This document shows positions 22,826-35,539 of a DNA stretch of 64,000 nucleotides, in pieces. The stretch comes from Bubalus kerabau (taxonomy: Eukaryota; Chordata; Mammalia; Artiodactyla; Bovidae). Below the pieces are notes generated by a model, which was not told where the DNA came from, did no database searches, and saw only the letters and a list, made by a program, of their open reading frames with translations. Made by a program: the position numbers and the translations under genes. Each line of letters begins with the position of its first letter. The first letter of the stretch is position 1. The stretch is taken from NCBI RefSeq assembly GCF_029407905.1, contig NC_073625.1:168474240-168538239 (forward strand), written 5' to 3'.

Positions 22826-23650
22826 GAAAGATAGAGAAATTTTGAGAAAAACTCCTGGTTTCTAACTAAGTGGATTATGGTGCTACCAGCTAAGACAGGG
22901 AACCTACAAGAAGATGCCTAAGGCAAAATCAGTTTCATTTTAAATTTGTTGAATTTGGGATGCCACTGTCATACCCAAATGGAAACATCCAATAGCTAAC
23001 CAAGTTTGTGAATCTGTAGCTGAGGTCAGAGATCTCTGTAGAAACTAGAGTTTGGGGAATTTTGTATATGTGGGTAATCGTTGAAAATATTTTCAAAGAT
23101 GAGATTATCCATCTTATTTTAACAAATAATTTGCTACTATGGAACATGGGCATTTAAGTGTTGTGTGAGAAATGTAAAAGAGACAGACAACTGCAAAAGT
23201 GTAAGAACCAGAATGATGTGATGTCGGGGAACAGAGAGCCAAAGAGGATCAGTAAATAAGGACAATCATTTTCAGTGAATTTGGAAATACAGAGGTCATT
23301 GGTAAACTATGAATCATTTCCATAGAGAGTTGGCAAAGCAAGGTGAATTGCAAGTAATTGAGAAATAAATGGAAAATAAGATAGTAGAACTGCTTTTTAG
23401 TTAAGACATGAGAAGAGACTCTATGGTGGATACGGGGAAAAGTAGTGACAACATATTATTTTTGGATGGGAGGGATAAGCCTAAATTTTGGCTAAGGGAA
23501 AGAAAGGAAAGAAGGGAGGAAGAAATTGAAGACATAGGAGGCAGACATTTCAAAGGGATGGGAGTAGAAAATTTAGATGAATTGCCAGGACTGAAGAAAA
23601 GGAGACAGGAGGAAGACAGATGGTTCCTGATACATGTTATCAATCCAGAA
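22826..23650 (-). mobile_element. L2 LINE remnant
   Basis: Antisense L2 coding region: GTGGATTATGGTGCTACCAG then AAGACAGGGAACC, TACCCAAATGGAAACATCC, and further right a diverged purine-rich stretch. Assigned by order of short matches, and weaker beyond 23200. Confidence 0.6.
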
Positions 23651-23886
23651 AGGTACAGAGGTTGGCACAGTGTACTGACACAGGTTGGTCAGTTAAGATG
23701 GATTTGGCTAGACAGTCTACAACACCTAAATTTCACATATTCCCAGTCTGGAATTGTTTGCTTTGCATTTAGTAAGTACAATCTTGAAATTAAGAATGCA
23801 TTTAACTTTCTCTTCTATCCTGCACTTATGTGGGGGTGTGTGTGTATGTTTGAGTATATGTTTCTTCTCTTCTGTTTTGGTTAAAT
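23651..23886. other. no gene or recognised repeat
   Basis: Contains a short TG-rich stretch near 23835. No supported feature. Confidence 0.5.
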
Positions 23887-23892
23887 CTTCAT

Positions 23893-25132
23893 TGCCGAGG
23901 TCCAGCCCCGGCTGATCCAGGGTATTCGAAGGAGAGATGGCTAGGCGACTATTTATATGTTAATTAGAGATGTAAGAGTAATAGAATGAGGATAGCTCAG
24001 TAGGAAAATTCAGTGGAGAAAAGAAGCTGAGTCAATATAACCCGTGACACCAGGTTAGCTCTGACCACGGAGGCCGCAGGCGCCCTCTCAAATAGCGGAA
24101 GGTGCCCCACCTTAGACACCTTCTCGAGTGGGTCTTAGAAGCCCAGGCAAATAAATGGTCGCAGAGGATATCCACGCTCCAGATGGACACTCAACTGGAA
24201 GTTAAAGGGAAGAATGACATGGGGAGACCAAGCGAACAGGGGTTTTTATACGCTAAGTTACACATAGAGGATAATAGGGGATGCAAAGTCAGCAGTCTTT
24301 GATGCTTATCAAAAACCAGGGTTTCTTTCCTGCAAATTTATTGTATACAAATGGTTTAGGTGATTTACATCATCTTCTGGCCAGAAGGCCTATTAACATT
24401 TTATGACTCTTGACAAGGACTTATCAACAAAGACTTATTTTCTCTAAGAGTAATTATTTTAAGGTTTGGCGCCATCTTTCGAAGATAAAATTACATTCCT
24501 ATAGGGTGGATGTGTAATGGGTTTACAACAAAGGAAAGAATTTATTACCTTAAGGGTCTAAAGTTACTAACACCAAGGCCACGACTTATTTTTTCTACAT
24601 AGCAACTATATTAATTAATACACATTCAAGGATACAATTCAGGGGATGTGGAAACTTGGCAACAAACATTGGCTCATCAATGAAATCTTTTACTAGTCTT
24701 ATTCTGACAGTTTCTAACTTTCTGAGAGGCTCTAAGCTATTTGAATATCTTAAGCTTCCCGTGCCTCTGGAGGCTGGGAGACTGTAAACAATCGTATGCA
24801 TAGCTGTAGGTGTCCGGGTAAACTTGTCAGGCGAGTTAGAGAGCCATCTGAGGGGTTTGGATTTAAACACTCCTAGTTGCCCAGGAACTTCATTAATTGG
24901 AGCTGTAAGTTAACTCTTTGACAGAGAGAGTGAGATGGTGGTGGGGGACAGCCCCCAGTAAAGTCAGAGGTGAGAGCACAAAACAATAAAGTAGGCAGAC
25001 TCTGGTTTTTGGGGGTAGATGCTCGAGAATATCCAGGGGCACTCCGAAGGCTTGATCCCGCCTTTGCGTATGCCGAGCCTCCTTCCTCATGACCTTTGTC
25101 ACGAGTGGAATGTCTCTCGCCGGCTCCCGGTA
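23893..25132 (-). mobile_element. solo LTR, same ERV2/ERVK-like family, inverted
   Basis: About 1240 bases, reverse complement and homologous to the LTR at 8692-9980 (shared CATGAGGAAGGAGGCTCG-like start, TGTGCTCTCACCTCTGACTT, and a GGACCTCGGCA end). The starting dinucleotide appears mutated from TG to TA. A 5-base match TTCAT on both sides (23888-23892, 25133-25137) is consistent with a target duplication. No internal retroviral genes. Confidence 0.88.
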
Positions 25133-25137
25133 TTCAT

Positions 25138-25572
25138 AATACATATGGATCATTTTCACAACCAGAAAAATATTAGGAATGTTGCTATTAATATTGTGAA
25201 TATAACAAGACTCAATGGGTGAGAGAAGTTGAACAGAAATATCTGACTAAATTCAAAGGGAAGGCAATGGACAGAGTTTCTTTCTTGTTGCATTAACTCA
25301 GAAGGCACTAGACCCACAGGTAACATACTTAATCAGAAAAAATATATACAAACATTGAAAGCAAAGTAATTCTATATATTCATTAGAAATTACTAGACTT
25401 ATTTTAAAAATATTTTTTTACTATTTGCTTTTAGAACCTATAAATAAATCCATTTCTGGTAGTCTGTGTCCCTAAGATTTAAAAGTTAGCACAATATAAT
25501 TATGGTAGGAGTCAATATACTATGAGGATTAAACAAGAATAGAAATAGATTAGCAAAACTTTTAATAATTGT
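25138..25572. other. no gene or recognised repeat
   Basis: AT-rich sequence between the LTR and a SINE. Confidence 0.5.
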
Positions 25573-25583
25573 AATATGTTTGT

Positions 25584-25708
25584 ATGTGTGTGCTTAGTCA
25601 CTCAGTCATGTCCGACTCTTTGCGACCCTTTGGACTGTAGCCCACCAGACCTCTGTGTCCATGGGATTTTTCAGGCAATACTGGAATGGGTTGTCATTTC
25701 CTTCTACA
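25584..25708 (-). mobile_element. Bov-tA SINE, 5'-truncated
   Basis: TTAGTCACTCAGTCATGTCCG to GGTTGTCATTTCCTTCT in reverse orientation, with a perfect 11-base target duplication AATATGTTTGT (25573-25583, 25709-25719). Confidence 0.94.
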
Positions 25709-25719
25709 AATATGTTTGT

Positions 25720-27405
25720 GAGTATTTATAGTTGAGTTGCTGACAAATCAGATTTGAAAGCTAATGGACATAGTTGGCAAAATCATTTTTCATATTGAGT
25801 CATTGGAAAACATATTCAATGGCTCTATTACTGTGAATTATACACTGATTTACATTTCCAGTATTTTCCTTGTCTATTCATGAACATTTGTGTTTTCCTC
25901 TGTATATTAAAAGATCATTTTAGCCAGTTCTTTAAAAGTTGGAAATTGTTGTGCATTGTTAACATATCAATTTTAATGAGTTGATATTTTAAAAATATTG
26001 ATTCTTCTCATCCAAAATCATTGCTTATATTTCCTATATTTAACAAGATTCATCAAAATTTCAGTCTTTTTCATAAAGATTCTATCAATTTTTTTGTTAA
26101 ATATATTCATAAATTCCAAAATTGTCCCCATTGTGCATAGTATTTTTTGTAACTCTTGCCTTTTCAAGGACTGATGGAGATGACATTGCTTGAGAGAGGC
26201 AGAAAACAAATGTAATAAATGCATTCATAGATATAAAAATTTTAAATAAGTATATTACATAGTACTTGAAAAAGACAGAGGGTACAGCAGTTACAAAGAA
26301 CCTAGGATAGGAGTGTGACTCTGATATTCAAGAATCAGATTGATGCCACTGACTGCTGTAAAGTAAGAGTGAGAGAGCAATGGGAGGTGACGTTCAAGTT
26401 GCCAGATCATGTAGTTCACTGGCTTTGACTGTGCGAAGACTGATGAGGTACCTGGAGAAAAACTCTTGATGTCTCAGTGTACTACTAATCCTCTCTGCAC
26501 AGAGCAGGAAAGATCTGTTCAGTTTCTTCTTGGCTTTTCTATGTGAACTCTGGCTTCCAGGAATTAATCCAGTCCGAGAGTTAATGGTTCTGCATCAGTT
26601 GGCCACACCATGGCCAACATGAAACACACGGACCTCACCTACACACAGACACCTGCAGGCATCAGCATCTATTTGACTCAGGGGAAACAGACACATGGGA
26701 GTTGATGGTGGAGGATAGCGAGCTATCTTCCTGCCATCACCTTCATAGAATTCTTGCTCCACAAGCTAAAACTAAAATTTTCTTGACCAAATTCCACAGT
26801 ATCTCTTCATTCTCACTTTCCTACATCACAAAGAAAATGATAAAATTAAAAAATTAAAATGAAGATAGATAGCATTTATTACAAGAATTAATATGATATT
26901 TTACAATGAATTTTGTGTAACTGATGATATTTTTCAAAGAACAATACTTTATTATAGACAACTGACAAACCAACAATCCAAAAAAGCTGTATAACACAAA
27001 GCTGTCATTGGATTCTTCACAGAGCTATCCAAGACTATGGAAACATACTTTCCTGAAACGAGTATGAATATAATCAAAACAACTAATATCTTTTCAGCAC
27101 TTATTATTTACTGTATATTATGTTAAATACTTCAAACAACTTTGGATGGTAAGCTTTATTAATATTTCATTACTCCAGAGGAAGACATAAATAGGAGCAC
27201 ACATACATCAAGTAGCAGAGCTGGTCTTGTCTGATGGCAAGTCCAGGGAACCTAACATCTACTCGCTGTTTATAAAACCACCCAAAAAGGTGGAAGCACC
27301 CACATCTAAATGATACAGAACACTTGCAAAGATATAAAGCTGTATTACAAAACTCAATTCCATTTGACCTGTTAAGACAGCAAAAGGAGAGTGGTTCAAA
27401 ACTTG
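25720..27405. other. mostly unidentified AT-rich sequence
   Basis: No gene seen. At 26260-26470 there is a weak antisense L2-like stretch (CCAGATCATGTAGTTCACTGG) that I would not defend strongly. The rest matches nothing that I recognise. Confidence 0.5.
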
Positions 27406-27407
27406 TT

Positions 27408-27594
27408 TGGACTTCTCTGGTGGTCCAGTGGCTAAGACTCCACACTCCCAATGCAGGGGGCCTAATATCTATCCCTGGTCAGGGAACTAGCTCCCGTATG
27501 CCGCAACTAAAAGATTCTGCATGCCTCAGCGAAAACAGAAGATTCTGTGTGCTTCAACTAAGACCCAGTGCAGCTAAAAAAAAAAAAAAAAAAA
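27408..27594 (+). mobile_element. CHR-type SINE
   Basis: GGACTTCTCTGGTGGTCCAGTGG, CTATCCCTGGTCAGGGAACT, repeated AACTAAAAGATTCTG modules, and an 18-base poly-A tail at about 27577-27594. Confidence 0.94.
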
Positions 27595-27599
27595 GTCTT

Positions 27600-28374
27600 G
27601 TTTCCAAGGACAGGAGCTTCTGTGAGGTAAATACTCTAACACTTGAAGATATGAGGGGCACACTTTTATCTTTCATTCAACCATCAATACAAAATGAAAG
27701 AAATTTTTCTGTTTGGAATATTTGTCACAAAACAAAGATCAAGATTATCAGATGAAACAATTAATACTTTGTGTTTTTAAAGTTCATTAAAAAATAATAA
27801 TTTTCATATACCAAAAAATTGTGGCATTCTTTTTCAAATTTTAAGTGATTTCATTTGGCATTTATTTTGCTTTAATGTTCCCTTCTTCTAAATGTTTTCT
27901 ATATCTGGTATCTATATCAAACAGAGATCATTTTTACCTGTTACTAAAATAAACCTGTCATGATATATTGGTTCATAATAAAAACAGACTATAAAAACAC
28001 ATTTTTTACTGACAACAGCTGAAAATTTTAATATCATACTACCACAGAAAATTACTCACTATTATTATGGCCACATTATTTGAAAGCATGTAAATCAGTG
28101 TTATGAAAATGTGGAATAATTTTGATTTCAAGAATTTCTGAGAATTCCTGGAAATTCCAATCTGTCAGTCCTGAATGATAAATGTTAATATCAGTTGGGG
28201 ATTTGGAAACATTATTCTGGATCATCAGCTTTCACAGCTTTTAAAGCAGCAGATCCCTTTTATAAAACAAAATCTACCTTGGAAACTGAAGCAAAGATAA
28301 AAATTAGGCTCTGGCTATAGGAGACAGCAGAAAAAAGAGATGTGATTCTGATATGAACTTTGTGGCCAAATTGC
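27600..28374. other. no gene or recognised repeat
   Basis: AT-rich, with nothing supported. Confidence 0.5.
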
Positions 28375-28530
28375 TGAGTGACTTGAGGGTCATTGCTTTT
28401 ATTCCTCTAAGTCTTGGTTTCCTCATCAATAAACGACAGTTGATATAGCTCTTCTAGACCCTAGGTGTGTTGTGGGAGACAGTTGAGATATTGTGGCAGG
28501 AGAGCTTTGCAAACCTGGGATGCTGTTAGG
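28375..28530 (-). mobile_element. MIR SINE remnant
   Basis: Antisense MIR pattern: GAGTGACTTGAGGGTC, then CTTGGTTTCCTCATCAATAAACGA. Diverged. Confidence 0.6.
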
Positions 28531-28687
28531 TGCAAAACAGACAAAGGACTTCTATACTTCTGATAAAACCCTTATAACATGGGACTGATAGGAAAAGCAA
28601 TGACTAGTGCCCCAGACTCCACACCATCCTGGCTGCTTTCCAAGGCTCCTCCCTCTCTCTGCTTGTGCCTTTCCCTTTTAAGGGCTG

Positions 28688-29447
28688 AGGGTGTGGAGAG
28701 AAGGGAACCCTTACACTGCCAGTGGGAATGTAAATTGGCACAGTCACTAAGAACAGTTCGGAGCTTCCTTAAAAACTAAACATAAAGCTACCATATGACT
28801 CTGCAATCCCACTCCTGAGCATATATCTGGAGAAAAACATAATCTGAAAGAATACATGCACCCTAATGTTCATTGCAGCATTGTTTATAATAGGTAAGAC
28901 CAGGAATTAACATAACTTTCCATTAACAGAAGAATGGATAAGGAAGATGTGGTACATCTTCCTTACATCTTACAATGAAATATTACTCAACCATTAGCAC
29001 GAATGAAATAATGCCATTTGCAGCCACATAGATGGACCTAGATATTGTCATACTGAGTGAAGTAAGTCTGACAGAGAAGAAGAAATGTCATATGAAATAC
29101 TTATATGTGGAATCTAAAAAGAAATTATACAAATGAACTTACAGTCTTAGAAAATGAACTTATGGTTGCTGAGGGTAGGGATGGAGTGAAGAGATAGTTA
29201 GGGAATCTGGAATGGACATGTACAATACTGCTATATTTAAAATGATAATCAACAAGTTCCTACTATAGAGCAAAGGGAACTCTACTCAGTGTTATATGGC
29301 AGACTGCATGGGAGGAGAGTTTGGGGTAGAATGGATACATGTATATGTATGGCTGACTCCCTTCCCTGTTCACCTGAAACTATCATATTATTGTTAATCA
29401 GCTATCCCCCAGTACAAAATGAAAGCTTAAAAAAAATAAAATGGAGT
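28688..29447 (+). mobile_element. L1 LINE, 3' end of ORF2 and 3' UTR
   Basis: Starts at GGTGTGGAGAGAAGGGAACCC (ORF2 C-terminal WKCGEK-like region), then CAGTGGGAATGTAAATTGGC, and reads through the whole 3' UTR to an A-rich tail at 29425-29445. 5'-truncated. Confidence 0.93.
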
Positions 29448-29449
29448 CA

Positions 29450-31602
29450 TTCTATAATTAGTTCAGGTCAGGCAGTAAACCAGAAAATTATACCCCTCAC
29501 CACCTAAAAGTTATAGATTATAAAATAAGGAGTGTTATTTATGAGGGATTCCACAGTTCACTGAAATGGGGGCCAGAAGGTTGTATTTCAGTCTGGAACT
29601 GCCATGAGATCCAGAGGAATGTGCCAGTTCCCCGCTTGACTTTGAAGGTCAGGAGGGCTTGGATGACTCCACTTTTCCACTCAGAGGATTCATGGCACCT
29701 CACTCCCTGGCTAAACTCACACAGAAAAAGGAATCGGTGGTGTTCATCTCTGTCTGCAGTGCTCTTGCTAAGTGGAGTCTCTTGCTAAGTGGAGCTCTGA
29801 CATTGCTCAGGTCAGGGAGCTCTTTGTGCAAATAATAACTGTTTACTAAAAAGTAATTGTCATGTTTACTTTCCATAACCTTGATACCAGCTTTTTAAAA
29901 AATATTACTATGTGTAAAAGCAAAAAATGCTTGTTAAAATAACTTTAACAAAAGTATATAAAGATGAAGTTTCTTACACCCTCCAATCCTATCCCCCAGT
30001 ATTTAATCATATACTTCCAAACTTTTCTCTATGTTTATTCAAATATATGCATCTGTGTGTGTGTGTGTGTGTGTAATTTAGCAGTTTTTTTTTGTCTGTT
30101 TTCTTAGGGAGAAGGGGTGCTTGTTTATTTGCTTCCTATTTTTTCATGAGGTCATTCTGTAATTTGTTTTTTCTTAAATATATATTTATAGTAGGCAGTT
30201 TCTAAGTCAGTACATTTTTATAATGACTGTCTTATTTTGTGGATATACCAAAATTTGTTTCTACATTTCTGTACTGATGAACACTTGGATCTTTATACTG
30301 CTTTGCTATTAAAAATGATACTTCAAGGACAAAACAACTCAATTTCAGTGAGCACCATACAGCTTTCAACAGAAAGATTTGCTCAGGAAAGGCTGTCTGC
30401 TCTAACCTCTGCCAGGATACTGCAGGCCAAGAATTAAATTTTTAGCTTCAGGGTACTCTCTTTCTTAAGATGTCGTTTCTAAGTTGAGGGCAGTAACTAA
30501 GCCTCAGCTTTCCTGTTTGTCTTCTGAATGCCAAAGGATATTACTTTGCAAAGAGTGATCAAGAACAAGAGAATGACTGTAGAGCACTCAACTTTTCAAA
30601 TGTGAAAACACATGATTGGTATAATTTACTGTCATCACATCAACATTAACACTATCATCATCGTATCAGTATTTGTAGGCAAACTCTTTCCATGGTCAAA
30701 GTTTTGGATCTAATATAAAGTCTTGCGCTAAGAGATGAGTCTCTCTATTCTCGTCTCAAGTTAAACTGCTTGGGGCTGGATGCAGGTCTGGAATCTTCTG
30801 TACAAGTATTTGACAGGTGCTCTTTGAAGCTTCTGGAGTGTAGTAAGAATTAGAAGGTGACTGAAAATATGTCATCCTCCCCTGAAAATTCTAGTCCTTA
30901 TTTACAGCTCTAACACACTGAGATGCAAAATTACTTCTACATAGTTCAAATACTCTAAGATAACTGGGTATCTTTTCCTTATTCCCAAATCTAATCTTTC
31001 TTCTGGACTAAACATCTTCTGCTTTTCAAACAAAGTCATATATCCAGACAAACTCTAAGATGACTCTTTAAAATACTTTAAGTTCCACAAACCTATTTGA
31101 GATGAGGTCCCAGGAACTTAGTGATACTTCAAACACATTCTGAGCACTGCAGATTATAGTAAAACTAGGTGCCCTTCCTTGATTGGACACTGGATATCTC
31201 CTAGTGGAGACTGAGTTTACATCAAGACACATGAGATGGCTAAATCATACTGAGCATGGAGTCTACTCAACCATTTGATTTTTATTTATTTTGCATAAAT
31301 GCTAGAAGCTTATCAATTAGGGTTTTATTTTTAATAGATATCATTTGATATAATAAAAAGGGCAGTGGACTTAAAGTCAAAATATCTGGATTAAATCCCT
31401 GCAAAAATATTCATAAAGTCACTCAACAACATAGAGCAAACTTATAAATGTATTATTTAAGTCTCTCAGTTTAAGTTTTCTCGTGTTTAATTTGGGCTTG
31501 ATAAAGGTTAAAGACAAAGTGTTTCAAAAGTAATTTATAAAGAACTGTGTGATAATTAAGTATTGTTTTTAAAAAAACTTAAATGAGAACATTCATTAAT
31601 TC
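29450..31602. other. no gene; microsatellite and weak old-repeat traces
   Basis: A (GT)n run sits at about 30054-30074. The stretch 29940-30320 resembles an old L1-type 3' UTR (CCAATCCTATCCCCCAGTA, TGATGAACACTTGGATC), at low confidence. 31360-31480 may be a decayed MIR. The rest is unidentified and no coding exon was seen. Confidence 0.45.
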
Positions 31603-31690
31603 TTTTTTTTAATTTTATTTTATTTTTAAACTTTACATAATTGTATTAGTTTTGCCAAATATTTTAATTCCATCATGTGAGTTTTGCCCA
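31603..31690 (-). mobile_element. L1 3'-terminal fragment
   Basis: T-run followed by TTTATTTTTAAACTTTACATAATTG and TATTAGTTTTGCCAAATA, the reverse of the ruminant L1 3' end. Confidence 0.75.
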
Positions 31691-31750
31691 GCTATTTCTT
31701 TACTAAGAAACATTTGATAAGAGATAGAGTTAGCAATTATATTAAATATG

Positions 31751-31974
31751 CCTGTGTGTGGCTAAGTTGCTTCTGCTGTGTCCAACTCTTCATGACCCAA
31801 TGGACTGTAGCTTGCCAGGCTCTTCTGTCCATAGGATTCTCCAGCCATGAATACTGGAGTCGGTTGCCATGCCTTCCTCCAGGGGATCTTCCCAACCCAG
31901 GGATTGAAACTGCATCTCTTACATCTCCTGTATTGGCAGGCAGGCTCTTTACCACTAGCAACACCTGGGAAGCT
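31751..31974 (-). mobile_element. Bov-tA SINE
   Basis: GTGGCTAAGTTGCTTCTGCTG to CACTAGCAACACCTGGGAAGC in reverse. Similar AT-rich flanks (TATTAAATATG and TATTTAAATAT). Confidence 0.92.
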
Positions 31975-32003
31975 ATTTAAATATATGTAAACCAAAATTC
32001 CCC

Positions 32004-33407
32004 TTCATGGATCACAGCCTTGTGGCAAAGGGGCTTGCATAACCCAATGAAGCTATGAGCCATGACATGCAGAGACATCCAAAATGTATAGGTCATAGTG
32101 AAGAGTTCTGACAAAATATAGTCCACTGGAGGAGGGAATGGCAAACCACTCCAGTATTCTTGCCATTAGAACCCCATGAACAGTCAAAAAGATATGTCAC
32201 CAGAATATGAGTCCTCCAGGTAGGAAGGTGTCCAATATGCTACTGGGGAAGGGTGGAGGACTATTACTAATAGCTCCAGATGAATCAGACGGGCCAAAGT
32301 GGAAATGCTTAGTTGTGGATGTGTCTGGTGGCGAAAATAAAGTCTGATGCTATAAAGAACAATATTGCATAGGAACCTGAAATGTTAGGTTCATGAATCG
32401 AGATAAATTGAAAGTGGTCAAGCAGGAGATGGCAAGAGTGAACATCAACATCTTAGGGATTAGTGAGTTAAAATGAACAGGACTGGGCGAATTTAAGTCA
32501 GATGACCATTATATCTACTACCGTGGACAGGAATCCCTTAGAAGAAATGGAGTAGGCCCCATAGTCAACAAGAGTCCAAAATCGAGTACTTGGGTATAAT
32601 CTTAAAAACGACAGAACGATCTCGGTTTGTTTCCAAGGCAAGCCATTCAATATCACAGTAATCCAAGTATATGTGCCAACCACAAATGCCAAAGAAGCTG
32701 AAGTCAAATGTTCTGTGAAGACCTAAAAGACCTTCTAGAACTAATACCAAAAGAAGATGTCCTTTTCATATAGGGGATTGGAATGAAGAAGTAGGAAGTC
32801 AAGAGATAACTGGAGTAACAGGCAAGTTTGGCCATGGAGTACAAAATGAAGCAGGGCAAAGCCTAACAGAATTTTGTCAAAAGAACACACTGGTCATAAC
32901 AAACACCCTTTTCTAACAACACAAGAGATGATTCTACACATGGACATCACCAGATGGTTGACACCAAAATCAAATTGATTATATTCTTTGTAACCAAAGA
33001 TGGAAAAGCTTTATACAGTCAGCAGAAACAAGACCAGGAGCTGACTGTGGCTCAGATCATGAGCTCCTTCTTACAAAATTCAAGTTTAAATTGAAGAAAG
33101 CAGGGAAAACCAGTAGGCCATTCAGCTATGACATAAATCAAATCCCTTATGATTATACAATGAAAGTGATGAATAGATTCAAGGGATTAGATCTGGTAGA
33201 CAGAGTGCCTAAAGAACTATGGAGGGAGGTTTGTAACATTGTACAGAGATAGTGACCAAAACCATTCCAAAGAAAAAGAAATGCAAGTAGGCAACCTCAG
33301 TGGTTTTCTGAGGAGGTTTGACAAATAGCTGAGGAAAGAACAGAAGCAAAAGTCAAGGGGAAAAGGGAAAGATATACTGAATACAAGAATGCAAGGAATA
33401 CTAAAGG
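32004..33407 (+). mobile_element. BovB LINE, 5' half
   Basis: + strand BovB from the 5' region (GGATCACAGCCTTGTGGC, GAGAGTTCTGACAAAAT-like) through the endonuclease region and into the linker (GGAGCTGACTGTGGCTCAGA near 33038). It stops before the reverse transcriptase. Full of stops. The 9-base string AAATTCCCC lies immediately outside each end (31995-32003, 33408-33416). Confidence 0.92.
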
Positions 33408-33765
33408 AAATTCCCCAGCTTGAAGGGAAGTAAAAACAGACAAAACTTATCTACAAGAAAAAAATGAAGAGCACATTATTACATATTTGTGAACAAATGT
33501 GAAAACTATTTTTCACCTGTTAATAATTATAAATGACAACTGACTGCCTTAGAAAAACATAACATTAAATTCCATAGTTTATAATTTGTGTGCATGTAAA
33601 ACACTATAGCAATGACATACAGGACTGAGGCACGGAAAAGTGCTTTGCAAATTTCTTAATTTTATGTAAATTTTAAGTCTAAGCAGACTGTGGTAATGTA
33701 ATAAAAAAAACAGTAAAAAGAATAATACAAAGAGATGTAGCTAAGGAGCACTGAAAGTAGGATTT
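33408..33765. other. non-BovB segment between two BovB pieces
   Basis: AT-rich and unidentified. It replaces the part of BovB that would encode the end of the linker and the start of the reverse transcriptase. Confidence 0.55.
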
Positions 33766-34848
33766 AGGACTACACTAAAGCCTTTGACTGTGTGAATCAC
33801 AATAAACCGTGGAAAATTCTTAAAGAGATGGGAATACCAGACCACTTTGCCTCCCTCCTGAGAAATCTGTATGCAGGTCAAGAAGCAACAGTTAGAACCA
33901 GACATGGAACAATGGACTGGTTCCAAATTGGGAAAGGAGTATGGCAAGGCTGTATATGGTCACCTTGCTTATTTAATTCATATGCAGTGTACATCATGTG
34001 AAATGCCAGGCTGGATGAAACACAAGCTGGAATCGAGATTGCCAGGAAAAATATCTATAACCTCAGATATGCAGATGACACCACCCTTATGGTTGAAAGT
34101 GAATAGGAACTAAAGAGCCTCTTGATGAGGGTTAAAGAGGAGAATGAAAAAGCTGGCTTAAAACTCAACATTCAAAAACTAAGATCATGGCATTCAGTCC
34201 CATCACTTCATGGCAAACAGATGCAGAAATAATGGAAACAGTGAGAGACTTTATTTTCTTGGGCTCCAAAATCACTGCAGATGGTGATTGCAGCCATGAA
34301 ATTAAAAGATTCTTGCTCCTTGGAAGAAAAACTATGATCAACCTAGACAGCATATTAAAAACCAGATACCTTACTTTACTGACAAAGGTGCATCTAGTCA
34401 AAACTATAGATTTCCCAGTAGTCATGTATGGATGTGAGAGTTGGACCATAAAGAAAGCTGAGCACAGAATTATTGATGCTTTTGAACTGTGGTGTTAGAG
34501 AAGATTCTTGAGAGTCCTTTGGACTGCAGAGATCAAACCAGTCAATCCTGAAGGAAATCAGTCCTGTACATTCTTTGGAAGGACTGATGCTGAAGCTAAA
34601 GCTCCAATACTTTGGCCACCTGGTGCAAATAACTGACTTATTTGAAAAGACCCTGATACTGGGAAAGATTGAAGGCAGGCAGAGAAGGGGACAACAAAAG
34701 ATGAGATGGTTGTATGGCATCACCGACTTGATGGACATGAGGTTGAGCAGACTCTGGGGGTTAGTAATGGACAGCAAAGGCTGGTGTACTGCAGTTCATG
34801 GGGTTACAAGGAATAGAAAACAACTGAGCAACTGAACTGAACTGAAAG
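33766..34848 (+). mobile_element. BovB LINE, 3' half
   Basis: From YTKAFDCVNHNKPWKIL-like sequence through the RYADDTTLM-equivalent region to the C-terminal ITDLMDMRLSRLWG and the terminal (ACTGA)n-like end. Frameshifted in several places. Confidence 0.94.
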
Positions 34849-35530
34849 TACAATTACTACAAAAAAATAAGAAAAATTTTCATCCCCTGAAGGATTTGAG
34901 TTGGATCAGCACTAGATCAGGAATTTCAGAAAGACATAGGTTTCATCATTACTTTTCCTCTCAAAACTTGGGATTTGGGGCATATGCCTTACTTTCAATT
35001 GTTTCTTTATCCCTCCCCAAAGCAGTATGTTCCATGAGACACGTTTCACTCTTGAATTACTGGGACTCGTTCATGTGACCACCATGGATGTTTGCATTAA
35101 TAAACTCCATTTCTGAATCACTCTCATGAATTCAAAACAAAACTAACAGGTAGTATTAAATTTTGCTGTAGTTTTTGGCACCACTCTGTTTTATGCTTTC
35201 AATCTAACATTATTTCAGTATGTGGCTAATGTCCCATGTAATTACTACTGAGAGATACAATATGAATTTTAAAAATCTATTTCACACGCATGATTGCAGC
35301 TAGCATACATAAAAGAAAAATGGAAAACTCCAGTACTCCACTCCCATATGCTTTCCCCTAACTAAACTTCTCCCATAGTGGGGGCACTGCCAAGCTCTCT
35401 TTAGAATTTAATCTAACTTAATTTTGCCCAGTTCTGTTTCTTTACAGTGTTAGAGACCCCAGTTCCTGTCAGTGGGTTGTTTTCCTCCCTGTGGACCACA
35501 GACCTGAACCACTGTAGTTTGAAAACAATA
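34849..35530. other. no gene or recognised repeat
   Basis: No repeat or exon identified between two BovB copies. Confidence 0.5.
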
Positions 35531-35539
35531 TTTGTGCCT

